A DNA stretch of 64,000 nucleotides from Pseudoselenomonas ruminantium (GTDB taxonomy: Bacteria > Bacillota > Negativicutes > Selenomonadales > Selenomonadaceae): positions 1 to 64,000 of the forward strand of contig DFHU01000038.1 of assembly GCA_002373045.1 (NCBI GenBank). Reading direction: 5' to 3'. Below the pieces are notes generated by a model that was not told where the DNA came from, ran no database searches, and worked only from the letters and a program-made list of their open reading frames with translations. Made by a program: the position numbers and the translations under genes. The first letter of the stretch is position 1; each line of letters starts with the position of its first letter. Of the stretch, positions 41,913-50,205 are shown piece after piece.

Positions 41913-43619
41913 ATGGGGAAAAGGAGTGCATGGCACATCTTTTGGCACTTGTTCCGCGGGTATTGGAACAGTGAACATAAGTGGAAGGCCCGGGGACTTC
42001 TGGCTTTTGTTATCGGGCTGAATTTTTTCGGGGTATATCTTCTTGTCCGGCTGAACAGCTGGTACAATGAGTTCTATAATGCCTTGCAGCAGTATCAGGT
42101 GGATTCGTTCTGGCCGCTCGTGGGTGAGTTTACAGGGCTGGCAATGCTCTATATCGTCATTGCGGTTTATGCGATTTACCTGCGGCAGGCTGTGCAGATC
42201 AAATGGCGCACCTGGCTGACGGATAAATATTTGTCCCGCTGGCTGAAAGGACAGGTCTATTATCGCTTGCAGGTGCAAAACAGCGATACCGATAACCCCG
42301 ACCAGCGAATCAGTGAGGACATCAATCAGTTTGTGAATCTGTCCCTGCAGTTGTTGATTGGCTTTTTGAAACAATTGACTACATTAGTGGCATTTGGCGT
42401 AGTATTGTGGAATCTGTCGGGAGCCTTTACGCTGAACCTCGGAGGGCAGGATATCGTTATCTATGGCTATATGTTCTGGTTCTCCTTCGTCTATTCCGGC
42501 ATTGGTACGGTTTGTGCACATCTGGTGGGGCGCAAGCTTATCGGTCTGAATTTTGAACAGCAGCGTTTTGAGGCAGATTTCCGTTTCAATATGATGCGGG
42601 TGCGGGAAAACAGCGAGAGCATTGCCTTTTATGGCGGTGAAAATGCTGAGAATAAAGGTTTTCATGAACGATTTGCCAAGGTGATCAGCAATTTCTGGCA
42701 GCTCATGAAACAGACCAAAATCCTGAATTTCTATGTGAATGGTTATGCCCAGCTGGCGGTTATCGTGCCGCTTATCCTGGCTGCTCCGCAATATTTTGCG
42801 GGAGCCATTGCTCTGGGCGGTCTTATGCAGACGGTTTCGGCTTTTGGCCGCGTGCAGGATGCCTTGTCCTATTTTGTGGAGTCCTATGACAGCATCGCGC
42901 AGTTGGCGGCGGTCGTAAAACGACTGGATACCTTTACCGAACATATGGAGCGGGCGGAAATGGTAGAAAATGGTGTCCGGCCACAAACGGCTGATGACAC
43001 GGAACTGCGTGTGGAGGATTTGCGTGTACAACTGCCGGACAGCCGGGTTTTGCTGGAAAACTGCAGTCTGACTTTACCAGCCGGCAGCCGTCTGCTGGTG
43101 ACGGGTTCCTCGGGATGTGGCAAGAGTACGCTCTTGCGGACATTGGCGGGAATCTGGCCTTATGGTAAGGGAAAACTTTCGCTGCAGAAGAACAGCCGTC
43201 TGCTGTTCCTGCCGCAAAAGCCGTATCTGCCGTTGGGCAGTCTGCGCCGCGCGTTGTATTATCCGGGGACGGCGGCAGGCAGTGATGAGGCTTTGCAGGC
43301 GGTTTTGGTCAAAGTCGGTTTGGATAAATTTGTGACGCGGCTGGATGAAGTGGATGACTGGAGCCGGATTTTGTCCCTGGGCGAGCAGCAGCGGCTGGCT
43401 TTTGCACGGGTACTCCTGCAAAAGCCGGACTGGGTGTTCCTCGATGAAGCGACTTCCGCTTTGGATGAACCGCGGGAAGCTGAAGTGTATGAATTGTTGA
43501 AGAAAGAGCTGCCGCAAATGGGGGTCGTCAGCGTGGGGCACCGGTCGACCTTGTATGCACAGCATGAGCAGGAATTGAAACTGGCAGGGGATGGAAACTG
43601 GCAGCTGCAGACAATTTAA
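41913..43619 (+). CDS. SbmA/YddA-type ABC transporter, fused permease-ATPase
   Basis: A 568-residue half transporter: an N-terminal SbmA/BacA-like membrane domain (about 1-320, with WYNEFYNALQQY and RWRTWLT-like KWRTWLTDKYLSRW) and a C-terminal ATPase. Walker A is GSSGCGKST, the signature LSLGEQQRLAFAR, and Walker B WVFLDEATSAL; an H-loop (VGHRSTL) is present. YddA/ABCD-type proteins export or import peptides, vitamins or acyl compounds; the substrate is not known. ATG 41913 is preferred over GTG 41904 because GGGGTG is correctly spaced. It works as a homodimer in the inner membrane. Confidence 0.92.
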   Translation: MGKRSAWHIFWHLFRGYWNSEHKWKARGLLAFVIGLNFFGVYLLVRLNSWYNEFYNALQQYQVDSFWPLVGEFTGLAMLYIVIAVYAIYLRQAVQIKWRTWLTDKYLSRWLKGQVYYRLQVQNSDTDNPDQRISEDINQFVNLSLQLLIGFLKQLTTLVAFGVVLWNLSGAFTLNLGGQDIVIYGYMFWFSFVYSGIGTVCAHLVGRKLIGLNFEQQRFEADFRFNMMRVRENSESIAFYGGENAENKGFHERFAKVISNFWQLMKQTKILNFYVNGYAQLAVIVPLILAAPQYFAGAIALGGLMQTVSAFGRVQDALSYFVESYDSIAQLAAVVKRLDTFTEHMERAEMVENGVRPQTADDTELRVEDLRVQLPDSRVLLENCSLTLPAGSRLLVTGSSGCGKSTLLRTLAGIWPYGKGKLSLQKNSRLLFLPQKPYLPLGSLRRALYYPGTAAGSDEALQAVLVKVGLDKFVTRLDEVDDWSRILSLGEQQRLAFARVLLQKPDWVFLDEATSALDEPREAEVYELLKKELPQMGVVSVGHRSTLYAQHEQELKLAGDGNWQLQTI

Positions 43620-43658
43620 GTGCTTTAAAAGATTTTTAAAAAAAATTGTAAAAAGTGC

Positions 43659-43687
43659 TTGACAGTTGAAAGACTGGCCACTATAAT
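43659..43687 (+). promoter_or_regulatory. Consensus promoter of tRNA-Gln
   Basis: TTGACA at 43659-43664, 17-bp spacer, TATAAT at 43682-43687, 33 bases upstream of the tRNA. Confidence 0.9.
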
Positions 43688-43719
43688 ATTTATTGTTGAT
43701 GGCGCAACGCCAAAGACAC

Positions 43720-43795
43720 AGGGGTATCGCCAAGTTGGTAAGGCACGGGTCTCTGAATCCCGCATGCGTTGGTTCGAGTCCAGCTACCCCTGCCA
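43720..43795 (+). tRNA. tRNA-Gln (anticodon CTG)
   Basis: All arms fold. The acceptor stem AGGGGTA pairs with TACCCCT. The D arm is GCC/GGC, the anticodon loop CTCTGAA has CTG at 43753-43755, the T arm is GTTGG-TTCGAGT-CCAGC, and the CCA end is encoded (43793-43795). It reads CAG codons. It has its own consensus promoter and terminator, so it is monocistronic. Confidence 0.96.
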
Positions 43796-43806
43796 TATGA
43801 ATTTAG

Positions 43807-43831
43807 AGCATCGCTTCGGCGGTGCTTTTTT
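43807..43831 (+). terminator. Terminator of tRNA-Gln
   Basis: An eight-base-pair stem, AGCATCGC with GCGGTGCT (one G-T pair), closed by the stable TTCG loop and followed by TTTTTT. Confidence 0.9.
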
Positions 43832-43855
43832 GTTGTTGCGGATTTGTGCTAAGGC

Positions 43856-43939
43856 GCCATGGTGGGCTGGTAATATTTTTCCTTCGCCATAGACAAGCTT
43901 GTCAAAAGCTACGGAAAAACATCACCAGCCCACCATGGC
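43856..43939. repeat. Variable-arm palindrome, copy 4
   Basis: The 27-nt arm at 43856-43882 (starting GCCATGGTGGGCTGGT) pairs with 43913-43939; its two mismatches are G-U pairs on the minus strand. The loop carries the family core ATAGACAAGCTTGTCAAAA, here a perfect palindrome. It lies 25 bp after the tRNA terminator and 33 bp from copy 5, which has the opposite orientation. Confidence 0.88.
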
Positions 43940-43972
43940 TTTGTGCAGTTTACATCGAAGTGCAAAGCCTGA

Positions 43973-44055
43973 GGCGGGAGGGGACAGGGATGACTTTCCG
44001 GAACGTTTGACAAGCTTGTCTAAGTGGAGGAAAGTTATCCCTGTCCCCTCCCGCC
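43973..44055. repeat. Variable-arm palindrome, copy 5, opposite orientation
   Basis: The 27-nt arm at 43973-43999 (starting GGCGGGAGGGGACAGGGAT) pairs with 44029-44055; one mismatch is a G-T pair on the plus strand. The loop has the core inverted, TTTGACAAGCTTGTCTA. It is preceded by GTTTACATCGAAGTGC, nearly the same flank as copy 3 (GTTTACATCGTGGTGC). It ends 106 bp before guaA. Confidence 0.88.
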
Positions 44056-44161
44056 GCCTTGCGTTGCGAATTCATCCGTAACTTTTCAGCTTTTCATAAG
44101 CGTGGCCTTATGTTATAATCGTTAAAAAGATTTGTGGACATTGATATAGGAGGACGATATT

Positions 44162-45715
44162 TTGAGCAAGCCGGCAAATGAAATGATTTTGGTGTTGGAT
44201 TTTGGCGGGCAGTACAATCAGCTGATTGCCCGGCGGGTGCGGGAAAATCATGTTTACTGTGAGGTTCATCCGCATACCCTGTCTTTGGATGCGATTCGGG
44301 AAATGGCACCCAAGGGGATTATCCTCACCGGCGGCCCGAACAGCGTTTATAAGGAAGATTCTGCTACCTGCAGTGAGGAACTTTTTAAGCTGGGGATTCC
44401 CGTATTGGGCATTTGCTATGGCTCACAGCTTATGGCGCATAAACTGGGCGGTAAGGTGGACACGGCTCCGACCAGTGAATACGGCAAGACGGAGGTCACG
44501 ATTAAGGATACAGCCTCCAAGCTCTTTGCTGGTGTGGATGAAAAGACCATCTGCTGGATGAGTCATACGGATTATATCGCCAATGCACCTGCTGCGTTTA
44601 AGGTAACTGCAGATACGCCGGTCTGCCCCGTAGCAGCTATGGAAAATGCAGCCGAAAATCTCTATGCTGTCCAGTTCCATCCAGAAGTTATGCATACGGT
44701 GCAGGGGCAGGTTATGCTCAAGAACTTCGTCTATAATGTCTGCGGCTGCGCTGGCGATTGGAAGATGGATTCCTTCGTGGAAAAGACCATTGCTGAACTC
44801 AAAGAAAAAATCGGCAATGGCCGGGCACTCTGCGCCTTGTCCGGCGGCGTGGATTCCTCTGTGGCCGCCGTGCTCATGTCCAAGGCTATCGGCAAGCAGC
44901 TGACCTGCGTATTCGTTGACCATGGCCTGCTGCGCAAGGATGAGGGCGATCAGGTTGAGGCTGTGTTCGGTGAGAACGGCCCCTATGATGTGAACTTTAT
45001 CCGCGTTAATGCCAAAGACCGTTTCTACGCCAAATTGAAGGGCATAACGGAGCCAGAAGCCAAGCGCAAGATTATCGGTGAGGAATTTATCCGCGTATTC
45101 GAGGAAGAAGCCAAGAAGATTGGTGCCGTTGACTTTTTGGTACAGGGCACCATCTATCCGGATGTGATTGAAAGCGGGCTAGGCAAATCGGCTGTGATTA
45201 AATCCCATCACAATGTAGGCGGTCTGCCGGATTTTGTGGACTTCAAGGAAATCGTGGAGCCTTTGCGCCTGCTGTTTAAGGATGAAGTGCGTAATGCCGG
45301 CCGCGAGCTGGGCATTCCTGAATATCTCGTCAGCCGCCAGCCGTTCCCCGGACCGGGACTTGGCATCCGCATTATCGGTGAAGTCACCGAGGAAAAGGTA
45401 AAAATCGTGCAGGAAGCCGATGCCATCTACCGTGAGGAAGTGGCCAAGGCTGGTGCCGATAAGAACCTGGGCCAGTATTTTGCCGCGCTTACGAATATGC
45501 GTTCTGTAGGTGTCATGGGTGATGGCCGCACCTATGATTATGCCATTGCCCTGCGGGCGGTTATGACTTCGGACTTTATGACGGCTGAAAGTGCCCAGCT
45601 GCCCTGGGAAGTGCTGCAGACGGTTACGACCCGTATTGTCAATGAAGTCAAGGGGGTAAACCGGGTAATGTATGATTGCACCGGCAAGCCGCCTGCAACC
45701 ATTGAGTTTGAATAA
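44162..45715 (+). CDS. guaA: GMP synthase (glutamine-hydrolysing)
   Basis: A 517-residue enzyme converting XMP to GMP with glutamine and ATP, the last step of guanine nucleotide synthesis. The class I glutaminase domain has Cys85 in GICYGSQ and the His-Glu pair in QFHPEV. The ATP-pyrophosphatase P-loop [11 protein letters not shown] follows, and the C-terminal dimerisation domain has the [10 protein letters not shown] and [14 protein letters not shown] segments. The start is TTG 44162, supported by AGGAGG 8 bases upstream. I see no purine riboswitch in the 106-bp leader. A terminator follows at 45757. Confidence 0.98.
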   Translation: MSKPANEMILVLDFGGQYNQLIARRVRENHVYCEVHPHTLSLDAIREMAPKGIILTGGPNSVYKEDSATCSEELFKLGIPVLGICYGSQLMAHKLGGKVDTAPTSEYGKTEVTIKDTASKLFAGVDEKTICWMSHTDYIANAPAAFKVTADTPVCPVAAMENAAENLYAVQFHPEVMHTVQGQVMLKNFVYNVCGCAGDWKMDSFVEKTIAELKEKIGNGRALCALSGGVDSSVAAVLMSKAIGKQLTCVFVDHGLLRKDEGDQVEAVFGENGPYDVNFIRVNAKDRFYAKLKGITEPEAKRKIIGEEFIRVFEEEAKKIGAVDFLVQGTIYPDVIESGLGKSAVIKSHHNVGGLPDFVDFKEIVEPLRLLFKDEVRNAGRELGIPEYLVSRQPFPGPGLGIRIIGEVTEEKVKIVQEADAIYREEVAKAGADKNLGQYFAALTNMRSVGVMGDGRTYDYAIALRAVMTSDFMTAESAQLPWEVLQTVTTRIVNEVKGVNRVMYDCTGKPPATIEFE

Positions 45716-45756
45716 TTAATTTTGGATTAAAATTTGTGAGCAACTATTAATTTTTT

Positions 45757-45795
45757 CCTGCATTTATGCGATAGTATAGGTGCAGGATTTTTTTC
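45757..45795 (+). terminator. Terminator after guaA
   Basis: CCTGCA at 45757-45762 pairs with TGCAGG at 45781-45786, with T tracts (TTTTTT before and ATTTTTTTC after). Confidence 0.7.
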
Positions 45796-45820
45796 TGACT
45801 AGAGAAGAAAGGAGGACCTT

Positions 45821-46060
45821 ATGAGTATCAATACCATTGCTGCCGCCAGCAGCCTGAACTATTGGCAGCAGCAGGAACATGCCCGAACGGATTACAATCT
45901 GCATTCGGCAGCAAGTACTTTTGGTCAGATTCTGGCTAAGCTCACGGCTGCGCAGAATGAGACAAGCGCAGAAGTGGAAAGCGGAGTTGCTCCGGTGACG
46001 CTGACCAAATTGCTTTCCGATGGTACGGCAGCTGATGCGGGCATTGACGCAACTGCCTGA
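45821..46060 (+). CDS. Small protein of unknown function
   Basis: A 79-residue protein with an excellent ribosome binding site (AGAAAGGAGGACC) before ATG 45821. It is rich in Ala, Ser and Gln, has no cysteine, signal peptide or membrane segment, and the first half (SSLNYWQQQEHARTDYNLHS) looks helical. Not recognised. It is followed by about 90 bases without a gene and the terminator at 46154. Confidence 0.7.
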   Translation: MSINTIAAASSLNYWQQQEHARTDYNLHSAASTFGQILAKLTAAQNETSAEVESGVAPVTLTKLLSDGTAADAGIDATA

Positions 46061-46153
46061 TTTTGGCCAAGTCAGGCGAAGGGATTGATCAGCAAGACTC
46101 ATCGTGTGGATGCGGTGAGAAAGGGATTAAGTGATAATGGAATATCGTATGTG

Positions 46154-46193
46154 AAGGCAGCACGCTCGTGACAGGATGAGGGTGCTGCCTTTT
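46154..46193 (+). terminator. Terminator
   Basis: AAGGCAGCAC at 46154-46163 pairs with GTGCTGCCTTTT at 46182-46193. Confidence 0.85.
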
Positions 46194-46284
46194 CGTGTAT
46201 CGTTATATAAGCAAGAAGGGCTTGACTCGTTAAATTTTCATAGTACAATAGCAATGATGATTTTTAGAAAGGACTCAAAAATTT

Positions 46285-46947
46285 ATGGATAGTCTGACCT
46301 GGGTTATTTTTGATATTATGGGCACTATTGCGTTTGCGATATCCGGGGCAATGGTTGCCATTCAGCGCAAGATGGATATTTTTGGCACGATTGTGCTGGC
46401 GGCGCTTACGGCAGTGGGCGGTGGTATGGTACGTGATGTGCTCGTGGGGATTACGCCGCCGATGGCATTATGTAATATTACCGACTTTATGCTGTCGATT
46501 ATCATTGCGGTTGTGGTGTCCCTGGTCTATAGTTTTTGGCCGTATTCCCCGCCGCATAAATATTTCATGCTCTGGCTTTATAATATGTTTGATACGGTAG
46601 GATTGGCTTCCTTTACGATTACGGGAATGCTGACCGGCCTGGCGCGGGAGGCGGGCAATCCCTATGTGCTGCCGGTGCTGTTGGGGGTAATCACCGCAGT
46701 AGGCGGCGGTGTTTTGCGGGATTTGATGGCGCATCGCATGCCAGGGGTGTTGTATAAGGATATTTATGCGACAGCGGCACTCATTGGTGCGGTGATTTCC
46801 TGTGCACTGCAGAATTATGTGGATACGGTGACTTTGGCCTGGATTTGTTTTGTGCTGGTGATTGGCATCCGCTTTGGTGCCCTGTACTATGGCTGGCATC
46901 TGTTTCATCCGCGGGCTAACTGGCAGCGGCGCAATCGGACGCGCTAA
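46285..46947 (+). CDS. TRIC-type cation channel / YicG family membrane protein
   Basis: A 220-residue membrane protein with seven predicted helices made of two homologous halves. Each half has the family's glycine motif followed by an arginine-aspartate: AVGGGMVRDVLVG (near residue 45) and AVGGGVLRDLMAH (near 140). Prokaryotic TRIC channels form homotrimers that conduct K+. ATG 46285 follows GAAAGGACTC. It is transcribed alone. The final 15 residues are very basic (RANWQRRNRTR). Confidence 0.9.
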   Translation: MDSLTWVIFDIMGTIAFAISGAMVAIQRKMDIFGTIVLAALTAVGGGMVRDVLVGITPPMALCNITDFMLSIIIAVVVSLVYSFWPYSPPHKYFMLWLYNMFDTVGLASFTITGMLTGLAREAGNPYVLPVLLGVITAVGGGVLRDLMAHRMPGVLYKDIYATAALIGAVISCALQNYVDTVTLAWICFVLVIGIRFGALYYGWHLFHPRANWQRRNRTR

Positions 46948-47053
46948 ATTTTATATTGATATTTCAGATGGACAAGAGTATAATAAATGCAACGGTTTAC
47001 ACAGGGTGCTGGATGCAAAAACTTTGCTGGATGCACGGTAAGGAGTGTGTAAC

Positions 47054-47113
47054 GTGAAGCTTGACAGCTTGAAGTTGGTTTTGGCTTGTTTGGCGGTAGT
47101 TCTTTTTAGCTGA
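47054..47113 (+). CDS. Possible 19-residue hydrophobic peptide
   Basis: A GTG start with AAGGAG 9 bases upstream opens a short frame: VKLDSLKLVLACLAVVLFS and a TGA at 47111-47113. It is mostly hydrophobic, like a small membrane peptide or a lipoprotein leader (LACL). A terminator (47141) follows closely, so there may be a very short transcript. It lies in the 334-bp gap between the channel and ftsZ genes, which otherwise holds only these signals. Confidence 0.35.
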   Translation: MKLDSLKLVLACLAVVLFS

Positions 47114-47140
47114 TTCTGTGGATGGACGGCTGAAAAGGGG

Positions 47141-47172
47141 GAGCAGGGGACACGCAGGTACCCTGCTCTTTT
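47141..47172 (+). terminator. Terminator
   Basis: GAGCAGGG at 47141-47148 pairs with CCCTGCTC at 47161-47168, flanked by AAAAGGG and TTTTC. Confidence 0.8.
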
Positions 47173-47175
47173 CAT

Positions 47176-47204
47176 TTGCAGATAATGTCCGTGTATGGTA
47201 AAAT
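47176..47204 (+). promoter_or_regulatory. Promoter of the FtsZ-family gene
   Basis: TTGCAG at 47176-47181, 17-bp spacer, TAAAAT at 47199-47204, 77 bases before the start. Confidence 0.6.
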
Positions 47205-47281
47205 TTTCACTAGTGGGCAGGAATCTGCTCGGGCATTGACGAATTATATGTAAGATATAGCCTTAGAGAGGGGAATACTCC

Positions 47282-48427
47282 ATGACCACAGATGATGTAT
47301 TGATAAAACCAAAAATCAAGATAAAAGTATTCGGTGTTGGCGGCGGCGGCAACAGTGTACTCATGCGCATGGGCCAGCATAATGAGCTGGACATAGAGCT
47401 CTATGCCGTAAATACCGATGCCAAACAGCTAAGACAGGTTGAGCAGGTTGGAGTAAACTGCATACAGATTGGTGAAAGCCTGACGCGTGGCCGGGGAACT
47501 GGCGGCAATATTCAGATTGGCGAGCAGGCTGCGAAAAACGATGCGGCGAAATTGCAGGCTGCCTTAAACGGTGCGGATATGGTGTTCATTACCGCTGGTA
47601 TGGGCGGCGGCACCGGCACAGGTGCAGCTCCGCTGCTGGCTCGTCTGGCCAAGGAAATGGGCATACTGTCCGTAGGTGTAGTGACGGTACCCTTTGCTTT
47701 TGAAGGCAATCGCAAGAAAAAACTGGCGCAGGATGGCATTACCAAGATGCAGTCCCAGATGGATGCGCTGATTGCCGTGGAAAACGACAATCTGTCCAAG
47801 CTGCCGGAAAATCGGCGCATGTCCTTGGTGCAGGCTTTTGAATGTGCGGACAATATTCTCAAACAGGCAATTAACTGTGTGGCAGAACTGATTCTCACCA
47901 CCGGGGTCATCAATGTGGACTTTGCCGATGTTACGACCATTTTCCGGCAGAGTGAGAGCAGTGATGCACTCCTGGGCATTGGCGTCAGTGAGCGCAGTGC
48001 TGTAGATGCGGTCAAGCTGGCGGCAGAAAGCCCGCTGATTGACAAGGACCTCTCCGGGGCACGGGGCATTATCCTGAATCTTACCGGGGACAGTGAGCTT
48101 AGTCTGTTCGATGTGGATGAGGCTTCCCGTTATATTGTGAAGCATACGGACCCTGAGGTGAACATCATCTTGGGCACGGTAGAGGATAACAGCATGAATG
48201 GTGCTGTGCAGGCCACGATCATTGCCACAGATTTTGCGGATAGTGTCGTGATGAAGGCTCCTACGGTAAAAGTGCCGGAAAGTACCATCAAGCAGGAAAC
48301 CTTGCAAAAGCAGACCTTCCAGATGGACGTTCCTTCTTTTATGAATAAAGAAAAGACGCAGGGAGCGTCCCAGCCCTTTGCTATTCCGGCATTCAAGCTG
48401 ACGGATGGTCCGGATAAGGACAAGTAA
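47282..48427 (+). CDS. ftsZ: FtsZ-family GTPase
   Basis: A 381-residue tubulin-like cell-division GTPase. The nucleotide site has GVGGGGNSV and TAGMGGGTGTGAAP. The T7 synergy loop NVDFADV keeps the catalytic aspartates. A short linker of about 45 residues leads to a C-terminal peptide with IPAFKL, resembling the IPAF motif that binds FtsA and other partners. It departs from typical FtsZ in several conserved places (for example GRGTGGN for GLGAGAN). It is not in a dcw cluster here, being followed by tcdA after 15 bp. It may be the main FtsZ or a second paralogue; the window cannot decide. Confidence 0.88.
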   Translation: MTTDDVLIKPKIKIKVFGVGGGGNSVLMRMGQHNELDIELYAVNTDAKQLRQVEQVGVNCIQIGESLTRGRGTGGNIQIGEQAAKNDAAKLQAALNGADMVFITAGMGGGTGTGAAPLLARLAKEMGILSVGVVTVPFAFEGNRKKKLAQDGITKMQSQMDALIAVENDNLSKLPENRRMSLVQAFECADNILKQAINCVAELILTTGVINVDFADVTTIFRQSESSDALLGIGVSERSAVDAVKLAAESPLIDKDLSGARGIILNLTGDSELSLFDVDEASRYIVKHTDPEVNIILGTVEDNSMNGAVQATIIATDFADSVVMKAPTVKVPESTIKQETLQKQTFQMDVPSFMNKEKTQGASQPFAIPAFKLTDGPDKDK

Positions 48428-48442
48428 CAGAAAGGTATCGTT

Positions 48443-49186
48443 TTGAGTTCAATACATAGATTTTCCCGTTCCGAGCTGCTCTTGGGACGGGATGGCTTGG
48501 AGCGTCTGGCCAAGGCCCGTGTGGCCGTGTTTGGCGTTGGCGGCGTAGGTTCTTATGTTGTCGAGGGGCTGGCCAGGGCCGGCGTGGGTCATTTTGTGCT
48601 GGTGGATAATGATGTGGTGAGTCTGACCAATATCAATCGTCAGTTGCATTCACTGACCTCGACGATAGGACAGCAAAAGACGGAGTTGATGAAGGCACGC
48701 ATTATGGACATCAATCCGGAGGCAGAAGTGCAGGTCATCAATGCGTTTTATCTGCCGGATAATGCGGACCATTTTTTTGTGGATAAATACGATTATGTGG
48801 TGGATGCCATTGATACGGTAGCCGGGAAAATCAGCCTGGCTGTAGAGTGTCAAAAGCGGCAGCTGCCACTTATTGCCAGCATGGGCGCAGGCAATAAGGT
48901 CGATCCCACCCGCTTTGAGGTTGCGGATATCTATAAGACCAGTGTTGACCCATTGGCCAGAGTTATGCGCAAAAAACTCAAGGAAAAGGGCGTAAAGAAA
49001 TTGAAGGTGGTATACTCGCAGGAGGAACCGCGCAAGATAATTTTGCCGGCTGATGGTCAGGCAGAGAAAAAAGGCAGTGCCGGCAGAACCGCACCGGGAA
49101 GTATTTCCTTTGTGCCCTCGGTGGCCGGCCTGATTATTGCCAGTGAGGTTGTCAAAGATTTAACGGGAAATTTTGGTAGTAAGTGA
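48443..49186 (+). CDS. tcdA: tRNA threonylcarbamoyladenosine dehydratase
   Basis: A 247-residue E1-like enzyme (also CsdL/YgdL) that cyclises t6A37 to ct6A in tRNAs reading ANN codons. The adenylation site is GVGGVGSYV (near residues 32-40), followed by VDNDVVSLTNINRQ and DAIDTVAGK. The C-terminal half has VYSQEEPRK and FVPSVAGL, typical of the family. The start is TTG 48443 with GAAAGG upstream. It lies 15 bp after ftsZ and 11 bp before gpsA, so it is part of one operon. Confidence 0.93.
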   Translation: MSSIHRFSRSELLLGRDGLERLAKARVAVFGVGGVGSYVVEGLARAGVGHFVLVDNDVVSLTNINRQLHSLTSTIGQQKTELMKARIMDINPEAEVQVINAFYLPDNADHFFVDKYDYVVDAIDTVAGKISLAVECQKRQLPLIASMGAGNKVDPTRFEVADIYKTSVDPLARVMRKKLKEKGVKKLKVVYSQEEPRKIILPADGQAEKKGSAGRTAPGSISFVPSVAGLIIASEVVKDLTGNFGSK

Positions 49187-49197
49187 GGGACAGACTA

Positions 49198-50163
49198 ATG
49201 AAGGTTGCAGTCTTAGGCTGTGGACGATGGGGCTCTTTTCATGCCTGGTATGCCCGGCGCATTGGCCATCAGGTCATGCTCTGGGGGCGCGAAGGGTCAG
49301 CCCATTTAAAAGCCCTGCGTGATACGCGGCAAAATGAATATCTGACCATGCCGGAAGATGTGGAACTTACCGATGATTTAGCGCATGCTGTGGAATTTGG
49401 CGAGGTGCTGATTATCTCCATCAGTTCCCAAAAACTCAGGGAATTCTGTGGCCGCTTAAAGGAATTGCCGAATCTTGACCAAAAGAAGATTGTTCTCTGC
49501 ATGAAGGGATTGGAAATTGGTACGGGCAAACGCCTGACCACGGTTGTAGGCGAGGTACTGGGCACCAATCAGCAGGTGGCTGTCTGGGTAGGGCCTGGTC
49601 ATGTACAGGATTTTGTCCGGGAAATCCCCAACTGTATGGTGATTGCGTCCAAGGAAATGCAGCTTACTCGGGATTTGGTAACTGCTTTTGCCAGTCCGTT
49701 GATTCGTTTTTACTACGGTGAGGATTTACTGGGAACGGAAATCGGCGCTGCGGCAAAAAATGTGATGGGACTGGCTGCCGGTATGCTCGATGGTTTGGGC
49801 TACAGCAGCTTAAAGGGCGCTTTGATGGCCAGAGGCACAAAGGAGCTTTCCCGCCTGATTGAAAAGATGGGCGGCGATAAGATGACGGTGTATGGGCTTT
49901 CGCATTTGGGCGACTATGAAGCAACGCTCTTTTCTCCGTTTAGCAATAACCGCCGCTTTGGTGAGGAATTTGTCAAGGGCGAGACGTTTGGCAAATTGGC
50001 TGAGGGCGTGTATACGGTGGAGGCCCTTATGGATATCGCCCGGGAGTATCATTTGGAATTGCCTATTTGTGCGTTGGTTTATGCTATTGTCCATGAGCAT
50101 AAAGACCCCAAGGAAGAATTGCTGAAGTTATTTTTGCGGGATACAAAGACGGAACAGGAGTGA
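49198..50163 (+). CDS. gpsA: Glycerol-3-phosphate dehydrogenase [NAD(P)+]
   Basis: A 321-residue enzyme that makes sn-glycerol-3-phosphate for phospholipid synthesis. The Rossmann motif is VLGCGRWGS at the N-terminus, CMKGLEIGTGKRL follows, and the catalytic-lysine region is EIGAAAKNVMGLAAGMLDGLG. The substrate region has HLGDYEATLFSP and NNRRFGEEF. ATG 49198 is 12 bp after tcdA; the GTG or ATG codons just before it lack a proper site. Length matches the family (about 330-340). Some glycine positions of the first loop (GxGxWG) carry Cys and Arg, which is seen in divergent GpsA. Confidence 0.9.
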   Translation: MKVAVLGCGRWGSFHAWYARRIGHQVMLWGREGSAHLKALRDTRQNEYLTMPEDVELTDDLAHAVEFGEVLIISISSQKLREFCGRLKELPNLDQKKIVLCMKGLEIGTGKRLTTVVGEVLGTNQQVAVWVGPGHVQDFVREIPNCMVIASKEMQLTRDLVTAFASPLIRFYYGEDLLGTEIGAAAKNVMGLAAGMLDGLGYSSLKGALMARGTKELSRLIEKMGGDKMTVYGLSHLGDYEATLFSPFSNNRRFGEEFVKGETFGKLAEGVYTVEALMDIAREYHLELPICALVYAIVHEHKDPKEELLKLFLRDTKTEQE

Positions 50164-50205
50164 GCTGCGGCTGATGATTAGGGGCATGTACGAGGACTAA
50201 CAGAC

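Noticed and set aside
44056..44161. Purine riboswitch upstream of guaA
   Set aside because: The 106-bp leader is too short after the palindrome and lacks the recognisable purine aptamer loops.
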